Shown in pieces: positions 34,200 through 44,170 of a stretch of DNA of 64,000 bases (position 1 is its first letter; every line of letters starts with the position of its first letter). The notes under the pieces are model-generated. The model searched no databases and had not been told where the DNA came from. It saw nothing but the letters and a program-made list of their open reading frames with translations. The DNA lies in contig JAIQDT010000001.1 of NCBI GenBank assembly GCA_021521415.1, positions 496,001-560,000 on the forward strand, read 5' to 3'. The translations under genes were made by a program, and so were the position numbers. The stretch comes from Bidens hawaiensis. Its lineage: Eukaryota; Streptophyta; Magnoliopsida; Asterales; Asteraceae.

Positions 34200-35212
34200 T
34201 GATTGCCACTTCTTTAGTTAATTTTCCAACCTGTTGTGATAATGCCTTGATTTCCTTATCTCTGATCTCGTTGCCATTCCGAATGTCCATCATTAACTCA
34301 AGAATTGTATCCAATTTTTCATTGATGGAGTTATCATCCAACCCATGCTGACTAGCTTTCCTATTCCCTTGATTATGTAAGTTGCTTTGATAGTTACTTT
34401 GACTTCCTTCATAGAAATTCTAAATTGGTGTCTCAAAATATCTTGCATTCTGATGTGGCGAATCGAACAGTGAGGCGTAATTGGTACAATAGGCACAAAA
34501 TGACTGGCAAATCCTCTAACTGGGGCTTTGTGATTCGCGCTAGGCCATCCATCCATATACTCATCCTGACCCTGATATCCTCCATAATCGGACTGTTGAT
34601 CACCATTATACCTTTGCCGACCGAACTTGACCCTATTCTGACCACTTTGATTAAATGTTGGCACTGAAGGCACAATCTCATCAAACTCATCATATTCATA
34701 TTGATTTTGGGTTTGAGGATGTGGCAAGTTATAGTTTGAAAATTGTTGTTTTTGTGAGAATGGTGGGTACAATGGGTACAATGGGCTACCTGGTTACTTT
34801 GACTTCCTTCATAGCAATTCTGAATTGGTGTCTCAAAAGATCTTGCATTCTGATGTGGAGACTCGAACAGTGAGGCGTTATTTGGTACAATAGGCACAAA
34901 ATGACTTGCAACTCCTCTAACTGGGGCTCTGTGATTCGCCCTAGGCCGTCCTTCCATATACTCATCCTGACCCTGATATCCTCCATAATCGGACTGTTGA
35001 TCACCATTATACCTTTGCTGACCGAACTTGACCCTATTCTAACCACTTTGATTAAATGGTGGCACTGAAGGCACAATCTCATCAAACTCATCATATTCAT
35101 ATTGATTTTGGGTTTGAGGATGTGGCAAGTTATAGTTTGAAAATTATTGTTTTTGTGAGAATGGTGGGTACGATGGGCTACCTGGTGGACTTTGATTACT
35201 GTAATAACTCAT
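34200..35212 (-). pseudogene. Athila C gag remnant with 400-bp tandem duplication
   Basis: Start ATG at 35212 (MSYYSNQSPPGSPSYPPFS), then QTQNQYEYDEFDEIV, RYNGDQQSDYGGYQGQDEYM, all repeated once. The C-terminal part (34200-34330) reads SINEKLDTILELMMDIRN and LSQQVGKLTKEVA, coiled-coil like. Minus strand. The rest of the element is gone at the junction with Tat E. Confidence 0.65.
34394..35193. repeat. 400-bp tandem duplication
   Basis: 34394-34793 and 34794-35193 are near copies; both start with TTACTTTGACTTCCTTCATAG. Small differences only, including scattered substitutions. Confidence 0.9.
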
Positions 35213-35390
35213 AAACGAAGATAATAAGTTCCTGCACAAGCAAAGACAAAAATACCACGCGTAATACCAAACATAAACAAAAAGAAATAAAAAGAAAAAT
35301 ATTTTTGTTTTTCTAAATATATATATTTTTTATTATTTATTTTCCTTTTATTTTTAATCAAACAAGTAACGCAACACTAAGCACACTAGC

Positions 35391-35408
35391 TCCACGGCAA
35401 TGACGCCA
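35391..35408 (-). promoter_or_regulatory. PBS of Athila C (decayed Asp type)
   Basis: Minus strand TGGCGTCATTGCCGTGGA, three changes from TGGCGCCGTTGCCGGGGA, three bases from the LTR end at 35412. Confidence 0.75.
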
Positions 35409-35411
35409 TTC

Positions 35412-35468
35412 TGATGACCGTTGTTTTAGTCATTCAAAAACCCAATTAAACTAAATGGTTAGAGTAAG
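35412..35468 (-). repeat. Athila C LTR, first 57 bp only
   Basis: Begins TGATGACCG next to the PBS, with the same TGATG terminus as Athila B. Cut at 35468 by insertion of Sirevirus 2; the rest lies beyond the window or is lost. Confidence 0.65.
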
Positions 35469-36639
35469 TGTCAGGTCCCCGATTTCAGCTGGATCTTACT
35501 CAAATCATGTCATAACTCACACAAATAGATGTGTCGACAAGAGAGTTAATGACGGGTTGCTATATTTAAAAAGATTACCGTTTGTTAAAGGCAGAATCAA
35601 TAACAAACGATGTGGTTGCTAAACAATAATCAAAGGTAACTAACACACACAAGATTCACTCAAATGATTTCCATTTATATAACGTTAATCATACAAAAGG
35701 ATAATCGATTTAGGGTTTCTTGAAGGGAAAGTTTATCCGTACGATTCTAAGACAACCGTCACTCTCACAAATATTCTCTCTGAATTAATGAGGTTGTTTC
35801 TCTTTTTCGCCGCCGCAGGAGGTGTGCCCTAAATTATTCCTTTTATAGGCCTGACACCTCCTTTACAGCTGTCATTCCTTCTAGAAACCCTATCCGATAA
35901 TACATATTCAAATTACATATTCAGGGTAGGCTTTGCAGTTATCTTGATTTTCCCAGTAGGCTGTGTGCTCTGCCATCCTTCATAAGTTGGTAACATAGAA
36001 ATGTGCCCGGGATCAGTTTCCGGGTAGACTTTACTTGAAGAGTATTTTACCAATTAAAATAGTCACCATCTTCTTGACTTTGCCAGACTTTGCCCGAAAA
36101 ACCCTTACGAGCAACCTTGTTCTTCAATGGTCCCTTTCAACCCTTTGATTGAAAATAGCTTATTAGCAAAGTGTGCTTGGCAGCACTGTTTCTTGCTTGA
36201 GTTGAACCTTGCCCGATGTTACTTAGAGATATTCCATTAAACCATCAAGCCTACTTGGACCACAATTATTAATGAATACCTTGCCCGGTCTTCCAATCAC
36301 TTGGCTTCATGAGCTTGGTTAGCCAAAAGCTTACTCGGGAGTGAACTTTACTTGGCTCTGAAGAACAGACTTGCTTGATAAAGTGAACCTTGCCCGGATT
36401 TGCATAAACTAGTGAACCTTGCCCGGTAATACACTAATTTGCAAACCTTGCTCGGATATCCACTAAAGAAGACTTCTTGAAGATAACCTTGCCCGATAGA
36501 CAAAATATCATGCCCGGCTAAGTAAAAGCTTGCTCGGAGGTCTAAGGTGTGCCCAGATCCATACTTAGCGAATTCTGAGGAGATTGAGAAGATTCCAATC
36601 TTCCATATATCTCACTTTGGTCAAATATTTGACTCAACA
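35469..36639 (-). repeat. 3' LTR of Sirevirus 2
   Basis: 1171 bp. Minus strand starts TGTTGAGTCAAAT and ends CCTGACA. TATA box CTATAAAAGG (minus) at 35839-35848. Upstream of it (36004-36517) the word TGCCCG occurs eight times, with TACTCGG/GCTCGG variants. The second LTR is not in the window, so ends rest on PPT position and the TG..CA rule. Confidence 0.78.
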
Positions 36640-36650
36640 ATCTCCCCCTA
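36640..36650 (-). promoter_or_regulatory. Sirevirus 2 polypurine tract
   Basis: Minus strand TAGGGGGAGAT abutting the LTR start. Confidence 0.85.
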
Positions 36651-36805
36651 GATTGGAACACCTCAGCTGACCCAAAACATTTCTTTGGTTACTTACACTT
36701 AGTCAAAATACACATCAAATTAAAATAAAATTACATATTCAACAAAACATAAACAAATTACATAATCAGAACTCTGTCCGAAGACATTACAAAACAAAGC
36801 CTAAT

Positions 36806-38047
36806 CTAGGAATCTTGTCTCTTCCTTGCATTGTGTGCGGGTTGTCTTCTGTTGACTATCACTGATGCTGCTCTCAGCCTAAAGATATCAAGGATTTGGT
36901 AATGAGTGTCACTTTCAGGTATGACCAAATCCCTTATATCCATCAGATTTTCATCATGCAAGTAAGTCAAGTCTTCATCCTTTTTGATTATCCCCAGTAC
37001 TTTTCCATCTGAGTTTCTTAACACATAATGGCCAACATCTTCTTTGTATTCAACTTCAGTTATAATGCCATTTCTTTGAACTGTGTAGTTAGGGCGTGTC
37101 ATTCTTCTATCCAGACTGATGCATGTGTTCATGTTTGACAATGGATTCCTGTGTCTGACATTCGTTTTGTAGTACAGTTCAGCACTGTCCATTTTCTTTA
37201 ACTTCTCTGTCCTTCTTGATTTGTGAAGCTGAATTGTTCTCCAGCTTCTCTTTTCTTTTAGGAATGGGAATCCCTTTTCAGCTTCATCTTTCAAAAATTT
37301 TGACAAATCATTCATTTGCCTTCCATCCATCTTGTTCTTGTTTCTATAATCATACAACCTGAGTGTGACCATTCTTTCCAGTTGTTCTTGAGAATATTCA
37401 TAAAAATCATCTCTCACAACTATGTCTCTCAGTTGTCTGCTTTCCATAATCACTCTCAGACATTCGAGTACAAAATCATAGTAAAGTTCTCTTGGAAAAT
37501 CCACATCTGATTGTGGTCTTATTGTTCTTTGGGGTTCAGATCTACTTGATTCACCTCTTCCACCTTGTGGATGTCTTCTTGAACTTGGAGGCCTGAATGG
37601 AATAGACTTCTTTGGTTTTCCAGGCTTCAAATTGAAGGTGTTGATGTAGATTGCCTCTACCATTTCAGGTGGAAGGTTGGCAAGATCAACAAGGTCATGT
37701 CTAGCTTGTTCATTAAGGATCAACATCATTTTGTCCAACCCAGGATTGTTTGACAATCCTGCAGGTACAAATCTTCCATCAACAAAGCTTCTAGGGTTAT
37801 CACCTTCCCTCAGAGCTTTCTCCCAATCAGCCTTTTGAATATAGAAAAGTTCTTTCAAGTCTTCCTTTTCCAAGGCATTAAAAGAGGCTTCATCCATTCC
37901 CCTCTGATTTATAATTATACCCCTCAAAATATTGATCATCTCTTCATTTTCCCAAGGGACAATGGGTTCATCATCCGGTTCAGGTTTGACTTCTTGTGGG
38001 GTTGGGGTTTCAACTGATTTGACTTGTTCTTTCAATTTCTCCCTCAA
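36806..38047 (-). pseudogene. Sirevirus 2 ORF3, C-terminal part
   Basis: 413-residue open frame. Lys/Pro/Glu-rich start, then PPEMVEAIYINTFN, a Ser/Arg-rich basic stretch (RPPSSRRHPQGGRGESSR), then FPRELYYDFVLECLRV and a distinct end with RMTRPNYTVQRNGII and IRDLVIPESDTHYQILDIF. No membrane span or enzyme motif. Last ORF before the PPT, in the position called env-like in Sireviruses. In-frame with 38570-39511 but not with 38128-38499, so frameshifts flank the latter. Confidence 0.75.
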
Positions 38048-38127
38048 ATTTTGAATTATTCTTTTCTTTGATTGAGGTTCATCAGTTGGTTCAGACTACT
38101 TGGTGGAGATCTCAGTTTGTAACCTTT

Positions 38128-38499
38128 TCAACTTTCTTTTTTTTTTTTGAGTTTATTGTATTGGTCTAATACTGATTCTCTTGATAAGTTCTCAACTATC
38201 TCAGGCTTCACCCCTTTCTCCAGCAAGTATCCACACATACCTCCAAACTTCTTTTTCAGAGCTTCCATCTTTTCAATCTTTTCATTCTCTTTGACACATT
38301 TTTCTATCACCTTTGCTCTTTCACTATTGTAAAGATCTTGAAGTTTGTCAAATTTGAAGTGTATTAGATCTTTTTCTGAATAACCATGTCTTCTAAGATA
38401 TTCTCTGTATTTCTGATCATCTCTGTTCTTTTGTTGCATAGCTCTTATGATCTTGTTATTTTCTTCTTCAAGTCTTTTGTTCAATTCATCATCATTCAT
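38128..38499 (-). pseudogene. Sirevirus 2 ORF3, coiled-coil segment
   Basis: Strong heptad-like composition (ELNKRLEEENNKIIRAMQQK, ENEKIEKMEALKKKFGG). Frame differs from both neighbours. A poly-A/T run at the 38137-38147 end may have caused slippage. Confidence 0.65.
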
Positions 38500-38569
38500 T
38501 TGAGCAATACTCTCAATTTCACACCAAGTGCCTTTAGATTGACAATCAAAGGATTGTTCATTTTGGCAT

Positions 38570-39511
38570 TCAACAAACTTTGCCTAATGTTATCCCTTGT
38601 TCATCAGTCATTGTCACATGTAGGGATTCAACATTAGCAGTCTTAGCACTTTTTCCTTGATCATCATTGTCATCATCATTAGATTCATCAGACTCATCTT
38701 CCTCCTCAGTTGAATCATTCACTGCATCTATTTTAGGTTCATCAGAAGGTGGATGATCTGGATTTGATTCACTTCTAACAGGCACATCAGGAACACCTTG
38801 AACCTTTTCTCCTAGTTGCAAGGTTTGCAATGGGACTGCCCTGATTGGGCTTGCATCATCTTCAGGAGTCTCTACAAAATATTTGTTCTTGTCATCCCAC
38901 TTGCCTTTCTTTGCAGATATTTCATATTCAGATTGCTCATTTGCCCTCTTTCTTCTTTCATAGATCTTAGCAAATATGTTGACTTTCTCAGCAAATTCTT
39001 CATACAGATTAGAAAGTCTATCTTTCTTTTGATGAATTGTTTCTGATCTTTGAGGTTGGGTCACATTTACCCTTTCAGACCAGCTGTTAGTTGGGTTCTT
39101 TTTTAGATCTTCTTTCACTTGCTCAGCCCATTTCTTGGCAGCCATTGAAGCAATGGACTCACCAATCTCTTCTTCAACCATCATTTCAGTATTTAGATTG
39201 GTCGGTTCAGCAGTTTCTGTTGACTTATTTTCTGGTTGACTTTTGGATTGAAACATGCTAACCACCATAGCCAAAGAGTTGTCTGCTTCCTCAACTCTTT
39301 TCAACTTCATCAAAGCTTCAATCACATCTTGATCAGCCACTTCTTCATCAATTACTTTGGCAATATTGACTTGATTGATCAAGGCTTCCTTCTCTGCCAA
39401 CTCTACAGGGTCCATGGTTTGGGCCAGTATTTCTCTGTCCCTTGTTTCCCTCATAATGTTTTCATGTTCTCTCAGGGCAGCAGTAGCAGCTTCAGCATCA
39501 TCTTTAAACAT
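38570..39511 (-). pseudogene. Sirevirus 2 ORF3, acidic middle
   Basis: Open for 313 residues. Helical, charged (AATAALREHENIMRETRD), the KKWAEQVKEDLKKNP and SNLYEEFAEKVNIFAKIYER blocks, then a strongly acidic tail (EEEDESDESNDDDNDDQG). No known domain. Confidence 0.68.
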
Positions 39512-39533
39512 AATGTCTTTTTCAGGATAAGCC

Positions 39534-40613
39534 TTAACAGGCTCTTTTTTTTGTTACCTTTTCTTTACCTTTATACATTTTTTTCTGCGCTTCTTCCTCT
39601 TCATCAGTTGGTTGATAATCATAAATCTCTTTCTCAAGTGCTTCTAATTCAGGGTCATACTCTACCCTCTTGGAGCTTTCAGATTGCTCAACTTCAGTAG
39701 TGATTGGCTCCTCAATAGCAGTATTCCCTTTATTAATTTCATCAGTTTGAGTTTCTTTTAACACATTGGTAACTACATTAGTGGTAGCCACTATCTCTTC
39801 ATCATTTATCCTTTCAATCTCATCTACTGTCTCCTCTACATTCTCTTCATTCCATACAACATTCATAATCTCATCATTCACATCATAATCCTGTTCTCCT
39901 ACATCTGATTTATCAGCTTCATACTCATCATCCTCTAATCTCCTTTCCTCACTATCCTCCTCCTCATCATCATATGCACTCAAAATCAATTTCAAACCAT
40001 CTACAGTCTCATCACCTGCAACTTTCTCAGTCTCAACATTCACCATAGCGTCAGTTGGCATCTTTTCATTCTCCCCCTGTTTTGGGGCAGCTGAGGTCTT
40101 CTCAACCTCCTGCTCCAGGGCTTGAATTTTCATTTCAGCTCGAGCCAACTAATCCAACAACATAACATTTTCCATGGTGACCTCCTCATTCCTCTTTTTC
40201 AATTCAGCATTTTCTTCTAACAAATCCAAATTTCTTTGGAATAGGTCTGTGTCAGTATGTGAGGTTGTAGGTGGTGATGTAGAGAAAGGTTCATATTCAG
40301 GTTGTTCTTGGGTTGTGGTTTGAGTTTGGAAAGTGGATTGTGGTGGTGATTGTGTATGGGGTGGGCTTGGAATAAATGGATCAGAATGAATTGGGCTAGA
40401 TGTTGGTGGTTTTTGTTGTGTTTGGGATATATGAGTTGATGTTTCAGGCTGGCTCATGGTTAAGATTTGGAGTGGGGATTGAGTGGTTTGATGTGGTGGA
40501 GTTTGTGGTGGTGATGGTATAATGTGTTGGTCAATGGGTAGTGGTGATTGGGGTGGTGTTGGAATAGGTTGTTCTGGTTTCCTCAGGTTGCTCCCCCTGA
40601 TCAAGTGCACCAA
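39534..40613 (-). pseudogene. Sirevirus 2 ORF3, Pro-rich and acidic segment
   Basis: One frame with a TAG at 40149. First part is Pro/Ser/Thr/Gln-rich (IIPSPPQTPPHQTTQSP) and ends in a short coiled coil (NLDLLEENAELKKRNEEV). The second part is very acidic (DDEEEDSEERRLEDDEYE). It contains two purine runs resembling the element's PPT (CAGGGGGAGAATG near 40071 and TCAGGGGGAGC near 40591). Confidence 0.65.
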
Positions 40614-41178
40614 TATCCATGGCTACTCCAGCCCCTCCTTCATCTCCATCATCATCATTATCGTCTTCATCATCTAACTCATCAATCTCCTCATCCTCCT
40701 CTGAGCTCAGCTCAGGAACTGGCATCACATCCAAGTCATGGTCCAGCAACCATGGCAAAATCTCAAACGGAATGTTTGTATTAAATCTATTGGCAACACC
40801 CGGATTTTTAATTCTTCTAGTGTCTGGGTTCTGCAGTAGATGTGTAATTCCAAGTGTGGGTAAATCTTGTAATTCCATGTTAAAGATTATTTGCAAGAAT
40901 CTGGGGTATTGCAGAAATCTATCAACTTCTGCCTTCTTCAAATTTCCCACCATGCCTTCAAATATCATCTTTGAAAAATTGAACGGCAAATCATAAATAA
41001 TACCCACAGTGGCATTTGCTAAATCACGACTCATCAGAGTCCATGATCCTTTTCTCGGAGCAAACCCCTGTATCACATGATGAATTAAGAATCTATACAG
41101 CATAGGGAACATTCCCTTTTGAAACTGCCAATCATGTAAGGTTCCCTGATATCCCATAGTCTGTTCAAATATCCTCAT
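40531..41178 (-). pseudogene. Sirevirus 2 ORF3, conserved N-terminal domain (second part)
   Basis: Carries the block shared with Sirevirus 1 ORF3: YRFLIHHVIQ, IIYDLPFNFSKMIF and RFLQYPRFLQIIFN (residues about 28-100). Then a decayed end with the acidic run SSEEDEEIDELDDEDDNDDD. Same frame as 41227-41532, separated only by one TAG. Confidence 0.75.
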
Positions 41179-41226
41179 CAGGTGAGATGCATTGAAGTTT
41201 ATTGGGTTATGGTCATCATCATTTAA

Positions 41227-41532
41227 CTACAAGCATCTTCTTATCATTCTTTTTGTCACATGTATTTCATGGCTTGCAACAGTTGCTTCGATTTTTCGAC
41301 CATTTACATCATCAATAAGTCTTGCAGAGCGCCAGAAATCAAGTGAATGATTTCTATAAATTACTGGGCTCTCTGTGAATGCAAAGCTCACATTGGATCT
41401 GGCCATCCAGGTAATCATCCTTGACACCGAATCATTATCAGGTGTGACTTGTAACAGTGCACACATGTTGTGTTTCTTTTCAAAGAAATATTTCGGTTGA
41501 ACTTCTTCTTCTGCCATAGCAGAACAACACAA
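41227..41532 (-). pseudogene. Sirevirus 2 ORF3, N-terminus
   Basis: Start at 41532, or 41517 where MAEEEVQPKYFFEKKHNM begins. The second start aligns better with Sirevirus 1 ORF3 (FFPGHNM). Both share HNM, a hydrophobic I..W/F...S block and DFW. Ends in TAG at 41227-41229 with the same frame resuming immediately. Confidence 0.7.
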
Positions 41533-41653
41533 TCAAACATATTCAAAGTGAAATTAGTCATAAAGTTCGCTACTTTAAGTGATTTTAAGTTATAAAAATG
41601 AAGAAGAAAGAGAGAAAAATCATCAAGAACCTGTTCTTCGACAAGTTTATAAT

Positions 41654-41744
41654 CTAAACACAAAAAACAGAGTATTAGAAATAAAATACATAATAAAAGC
41701 CTGTTAGTCTAATCGTGATCGGAAAACACATTATTATTGCTTAC
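41654..41744 (-). other. Candidate leader intron of Sirevirus 2 ORF3
   Basis: Minus strand GTAAGC at 41744 and TTTTTTGTGTTTAG ending 41654, 91 nt, AT-rich as plant introns are. It is flanked by a CT-rich leader. Splicing would remove part of the leader upstream of the ORF3 start. Prediction only. Confidence 0.4.
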
Positions 41745-41888
41745 CGAGTCGGATTTAAAGGGTTGATTAAAATTAGGGTTTTGATTAGAGACGAATGTGA
41801 TAAGTCGGTTTAGGTTTCTTTGTGATTAAGCAATTGCAATGGAAGGAGAGAGAGGGAAAAGTAATGTTGAAAAATATTTCTAATCCCT

Positions 41889-41896
41889 CTTATATA
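41889..41896 (-). promoter_or_regulatory. Candidate internal TATA box for Sirevirus 2 ORF3
   Basis: Minus strand GGTATATAAGAGGG, followed by a CT-rich leader (CTCTCTCTCC) and ORF3 about 360 nt on. Preceded by TACTCGG/TGCCCG words, as in the U3 of the same element. Confidence 0.5.
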
Positions 41897-42009
41897 CCTT
41901 TTGAAAGTGGGTTTTAAATGCTTTATGTCATTTAGTGAGTTATTAGCTGTCAAACAGTAACATTATCCACTTGATATTTTAAAAACATTTGTAAACATAT
42001 AACTCTTTA

Positions 42010-42559
42010 TCATTTAGGTTTAGCAAACCTTACTCGGAAAAGTAAATCTTTGCAAAGTCTACTCGGTATACTTCTACTTACACAAAGCTTACCCGAAAAA
42101 AATATCAAAACTTGTTTGGTAAAATTTTCATTATTGAATTTACAAAGTTTGCCCGATCCCTTCCGCTCACAAACTTTGCTTGGTCAAGCTAAGTAATTTA
42201 AAGTCAAGACACTATGAAGAAAGTTTACCCGAAATACCAGATTTCTTGAGAACTTAATCACAAGGAAAATAATCAAGTATAAATTATCAAATAAACATCC
42301 TTGCTAGGAATAAATTAAGATACCCGTATGCATATCTTAAATTTAAACTAGAAAGCTTAAACTAGCATAAACCCTATCAGAATAATAAACACATTCAATC
42401 AAGCATACTTGGTTGCACAGTGTGCCCGAGCAACCTTTATAGAGTATAAAGTGTGCCCGAACAACCTTCTTATGCAAAGTATACCCGAATAACCTTCCTA
42501 GAGTACAAAGTGTGCCCGGAAAAGGACTTCTAGCAGACAGTGTACTTGGAAAGTCAAGT
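42010..42559 (-). repeat. TGCCCG/TACCCG word array upstream of Sirevirus 2 ORF3
   Basis: About ten copies of G/ACCCGA, TGCCCG or ACTCGG, continuing across the element 1 insertion at 54901-54945. Non-coding. Confidence 0.75.
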
Positions 42560-42959
42560 TGTAGGTTCCCAGCCGGATCTACACGGAACTATCTCGTTCT
42601 ACGTAGGTGCGGAATCCCTACGTAAGACGATACGAGCGTTAGATGCGATATACGTTAAAACCAAGCACAAATACACGTTACAATACTCAAAAGACACGTT
42701 GTATTGCAACCCTTCAAAACGTGATGTTCAATCACAATTACACGTACTTGTATCACACCCTAAAACAAGCCGTAGCCAAGGCATATAAAGCCTTCGACAA
42801 CTTCGCCTAACAGACTAGGCGAAGTTGTCAATAACTTCGCTTGTCCACAAGTTCGCTTATATTAGGCGAACTTGTGAGACAACCTATACAGACCAAAACA
42901 AAACAAACTAACACGATTACAGACACTAGATACTGAACTACTGACATAATGCACCAACA
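42560..42959 (-). repeat. 3' LTR of Sirevirus 1
   Basis: TGTAGGTTCCC to CACCAACA. In U3 it has a perfect 14-bp-stem hairpin (42796-42829, GACAACTTCGCCTA with its complement) and a second hairpin (42846-42876, CACAAGTTCGC), next to a TATA-like element at about 42781-42792. Confidence 0.95.
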
Positions 42960-42970
42960 GACTCCCCCTT
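42960..42970 (-). promoter_or_regulatory. Sirevirus 1 polypurine tract
   Basis: Minus strand AAGGGGGAGTC abutting the LTR start TGTTGGTGC. Confidence 0.88.
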
Positions 42971-43039
42971 GGTAGTAGCTTCATATCTCTATCTTCAATC
43001 ACTTGTCTTGTAATCCCAAAAATCTCGAGTCACTCGTCT

Positions 43040-43690
43040 TCAAGCATGAATGCCTTCTCTGACACAAATGGAAACTACCCTCTGATATTTCTTGGCTTCA
43101 TCTTTCCATGCAGGAATATAGAATATCTTTTTCTCGTCTAGCACCTGCAAGTCAGCTTGAGACAGATTTACCAAGTGCATAGGGTCATACACTCTCAGCA
43201 CCTCTTGTTCATCTTCATCCTCCATAACAGCTTCAGCTGTTTGACTGTCGACATACCACCAGTTCAGATTCTTTAAGACATCCTTGGGCATTTGTTTCAT
43301 CGACACTTATTTTAAACACCGGATAGGCTTATACTTCATTACCATCCAAGGTTTGCCATCAACTCTCATTCCTCTGTCTATATCTTCAACAAGCTTCCCT
43401 TTCTGCGGCTTTAACAACTCGAACTTTTTTTCTTTTATACTTTCTTTCCACACGATCTTCCAAATAATCCTAGCCATATTATCATAACTCCTGTTTATCA
43501 ACCCCAACTTGGCCAAATCCTTCACCTCACATTCAGGTAAGGTATTCAACGATCTCAACAACCTCTTAAAGTACTGAATCCCATCAAAGCGTTTAATCAC
43601 AAATAGCCTCAACTGCTCATTATATAACCAGCGTATAATACCCTTTTTCGATTCAGCATACCCTTTGATATTATAACTCTTTTTAAACAT
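43040..43690 (-). pseudogene. Sirevirus 1 ORF3, C-terminal module
   Basis: One frame with a stop at 43307. Contains GIIRWLYNEQLRLFVIKR, DGIQYFKRLLRSLNTLPE, the block LAKLGLINRS, then after the stop MPKDVLKNLNWWYVDSQTAE and acidic residues. Matches the ORF3-like module of element G. No known fold. Final ORF before the PPT. Confidence 0.72.
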
Positions 43691-44170
43691 AGTTGGAACC
43701 GCTGGCTTCTTTGTCTTTACGAACCATTAAGCGTAGCCTTCTTTCCATCTAGGCTGCTCTTCCCATTCAGATTCATCACTTCCCATATCTTGACCCACAT
43801 TTGACTTATCAACATCTGGAATTTCATGTCCTACATTATCCTCTACAATTTCTCCCTCTTCAATCTCACTGTCAATCACAATCTCGGCTCCTATCTTCTC
43901 AATCTCTTCAACCGGTAACACATCGTGGTCACCTACAATATCTTCATCCAACATCTCCTCATCATCCACTACCACCACATCATCACCCCCTGATCCACCT
44001 GTTGCACCAGTTGACTACCCCTGAGATGTGGAAGTCCCAAGAGTTTGTTCAGTTCTTGGCAACTCACCACCTACACCTTTCGATGCATTGGGATCATCGT
44101 CTCTATCATTACTCTTCTTCGTTCTCAACTCATCACCCTTGCAGCTCGTCTCCCCCTGAGATGCCAAGAA
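43691..44170 (-). pseudogene. Sirevirus 1 ORF3, acidic linker
   Basis: Same frame as its neighbours, with stops at 43727, about 44016 and 44171. Best open piece 43727-43978 (VDDEEMLDEDIVGDHDVLP). A PPT-like run TCAGGGGGAG (minus) lies near 44149-44160. Confidence 0.6.

Noticed and set aside
35469..36639. Sirevirus 2 3' LTR considered as a solo LTR
   Set aside because: A PPT and ORF3 of the same plan adjoin it, so it is a 3' LTR.
40548..40996. Plus-strand Ser/His/Pro-rich frames opposite ORF3 of Sirevirus 2
   Set aside because: Low complexity caused by the Pro/acidic-rich coding strand.
42540..42788. Frame through the 3' LTR of Sirevirus 1
   Set aside because: Lies in the LTR; the same frame in the 5' LTR is not kept.
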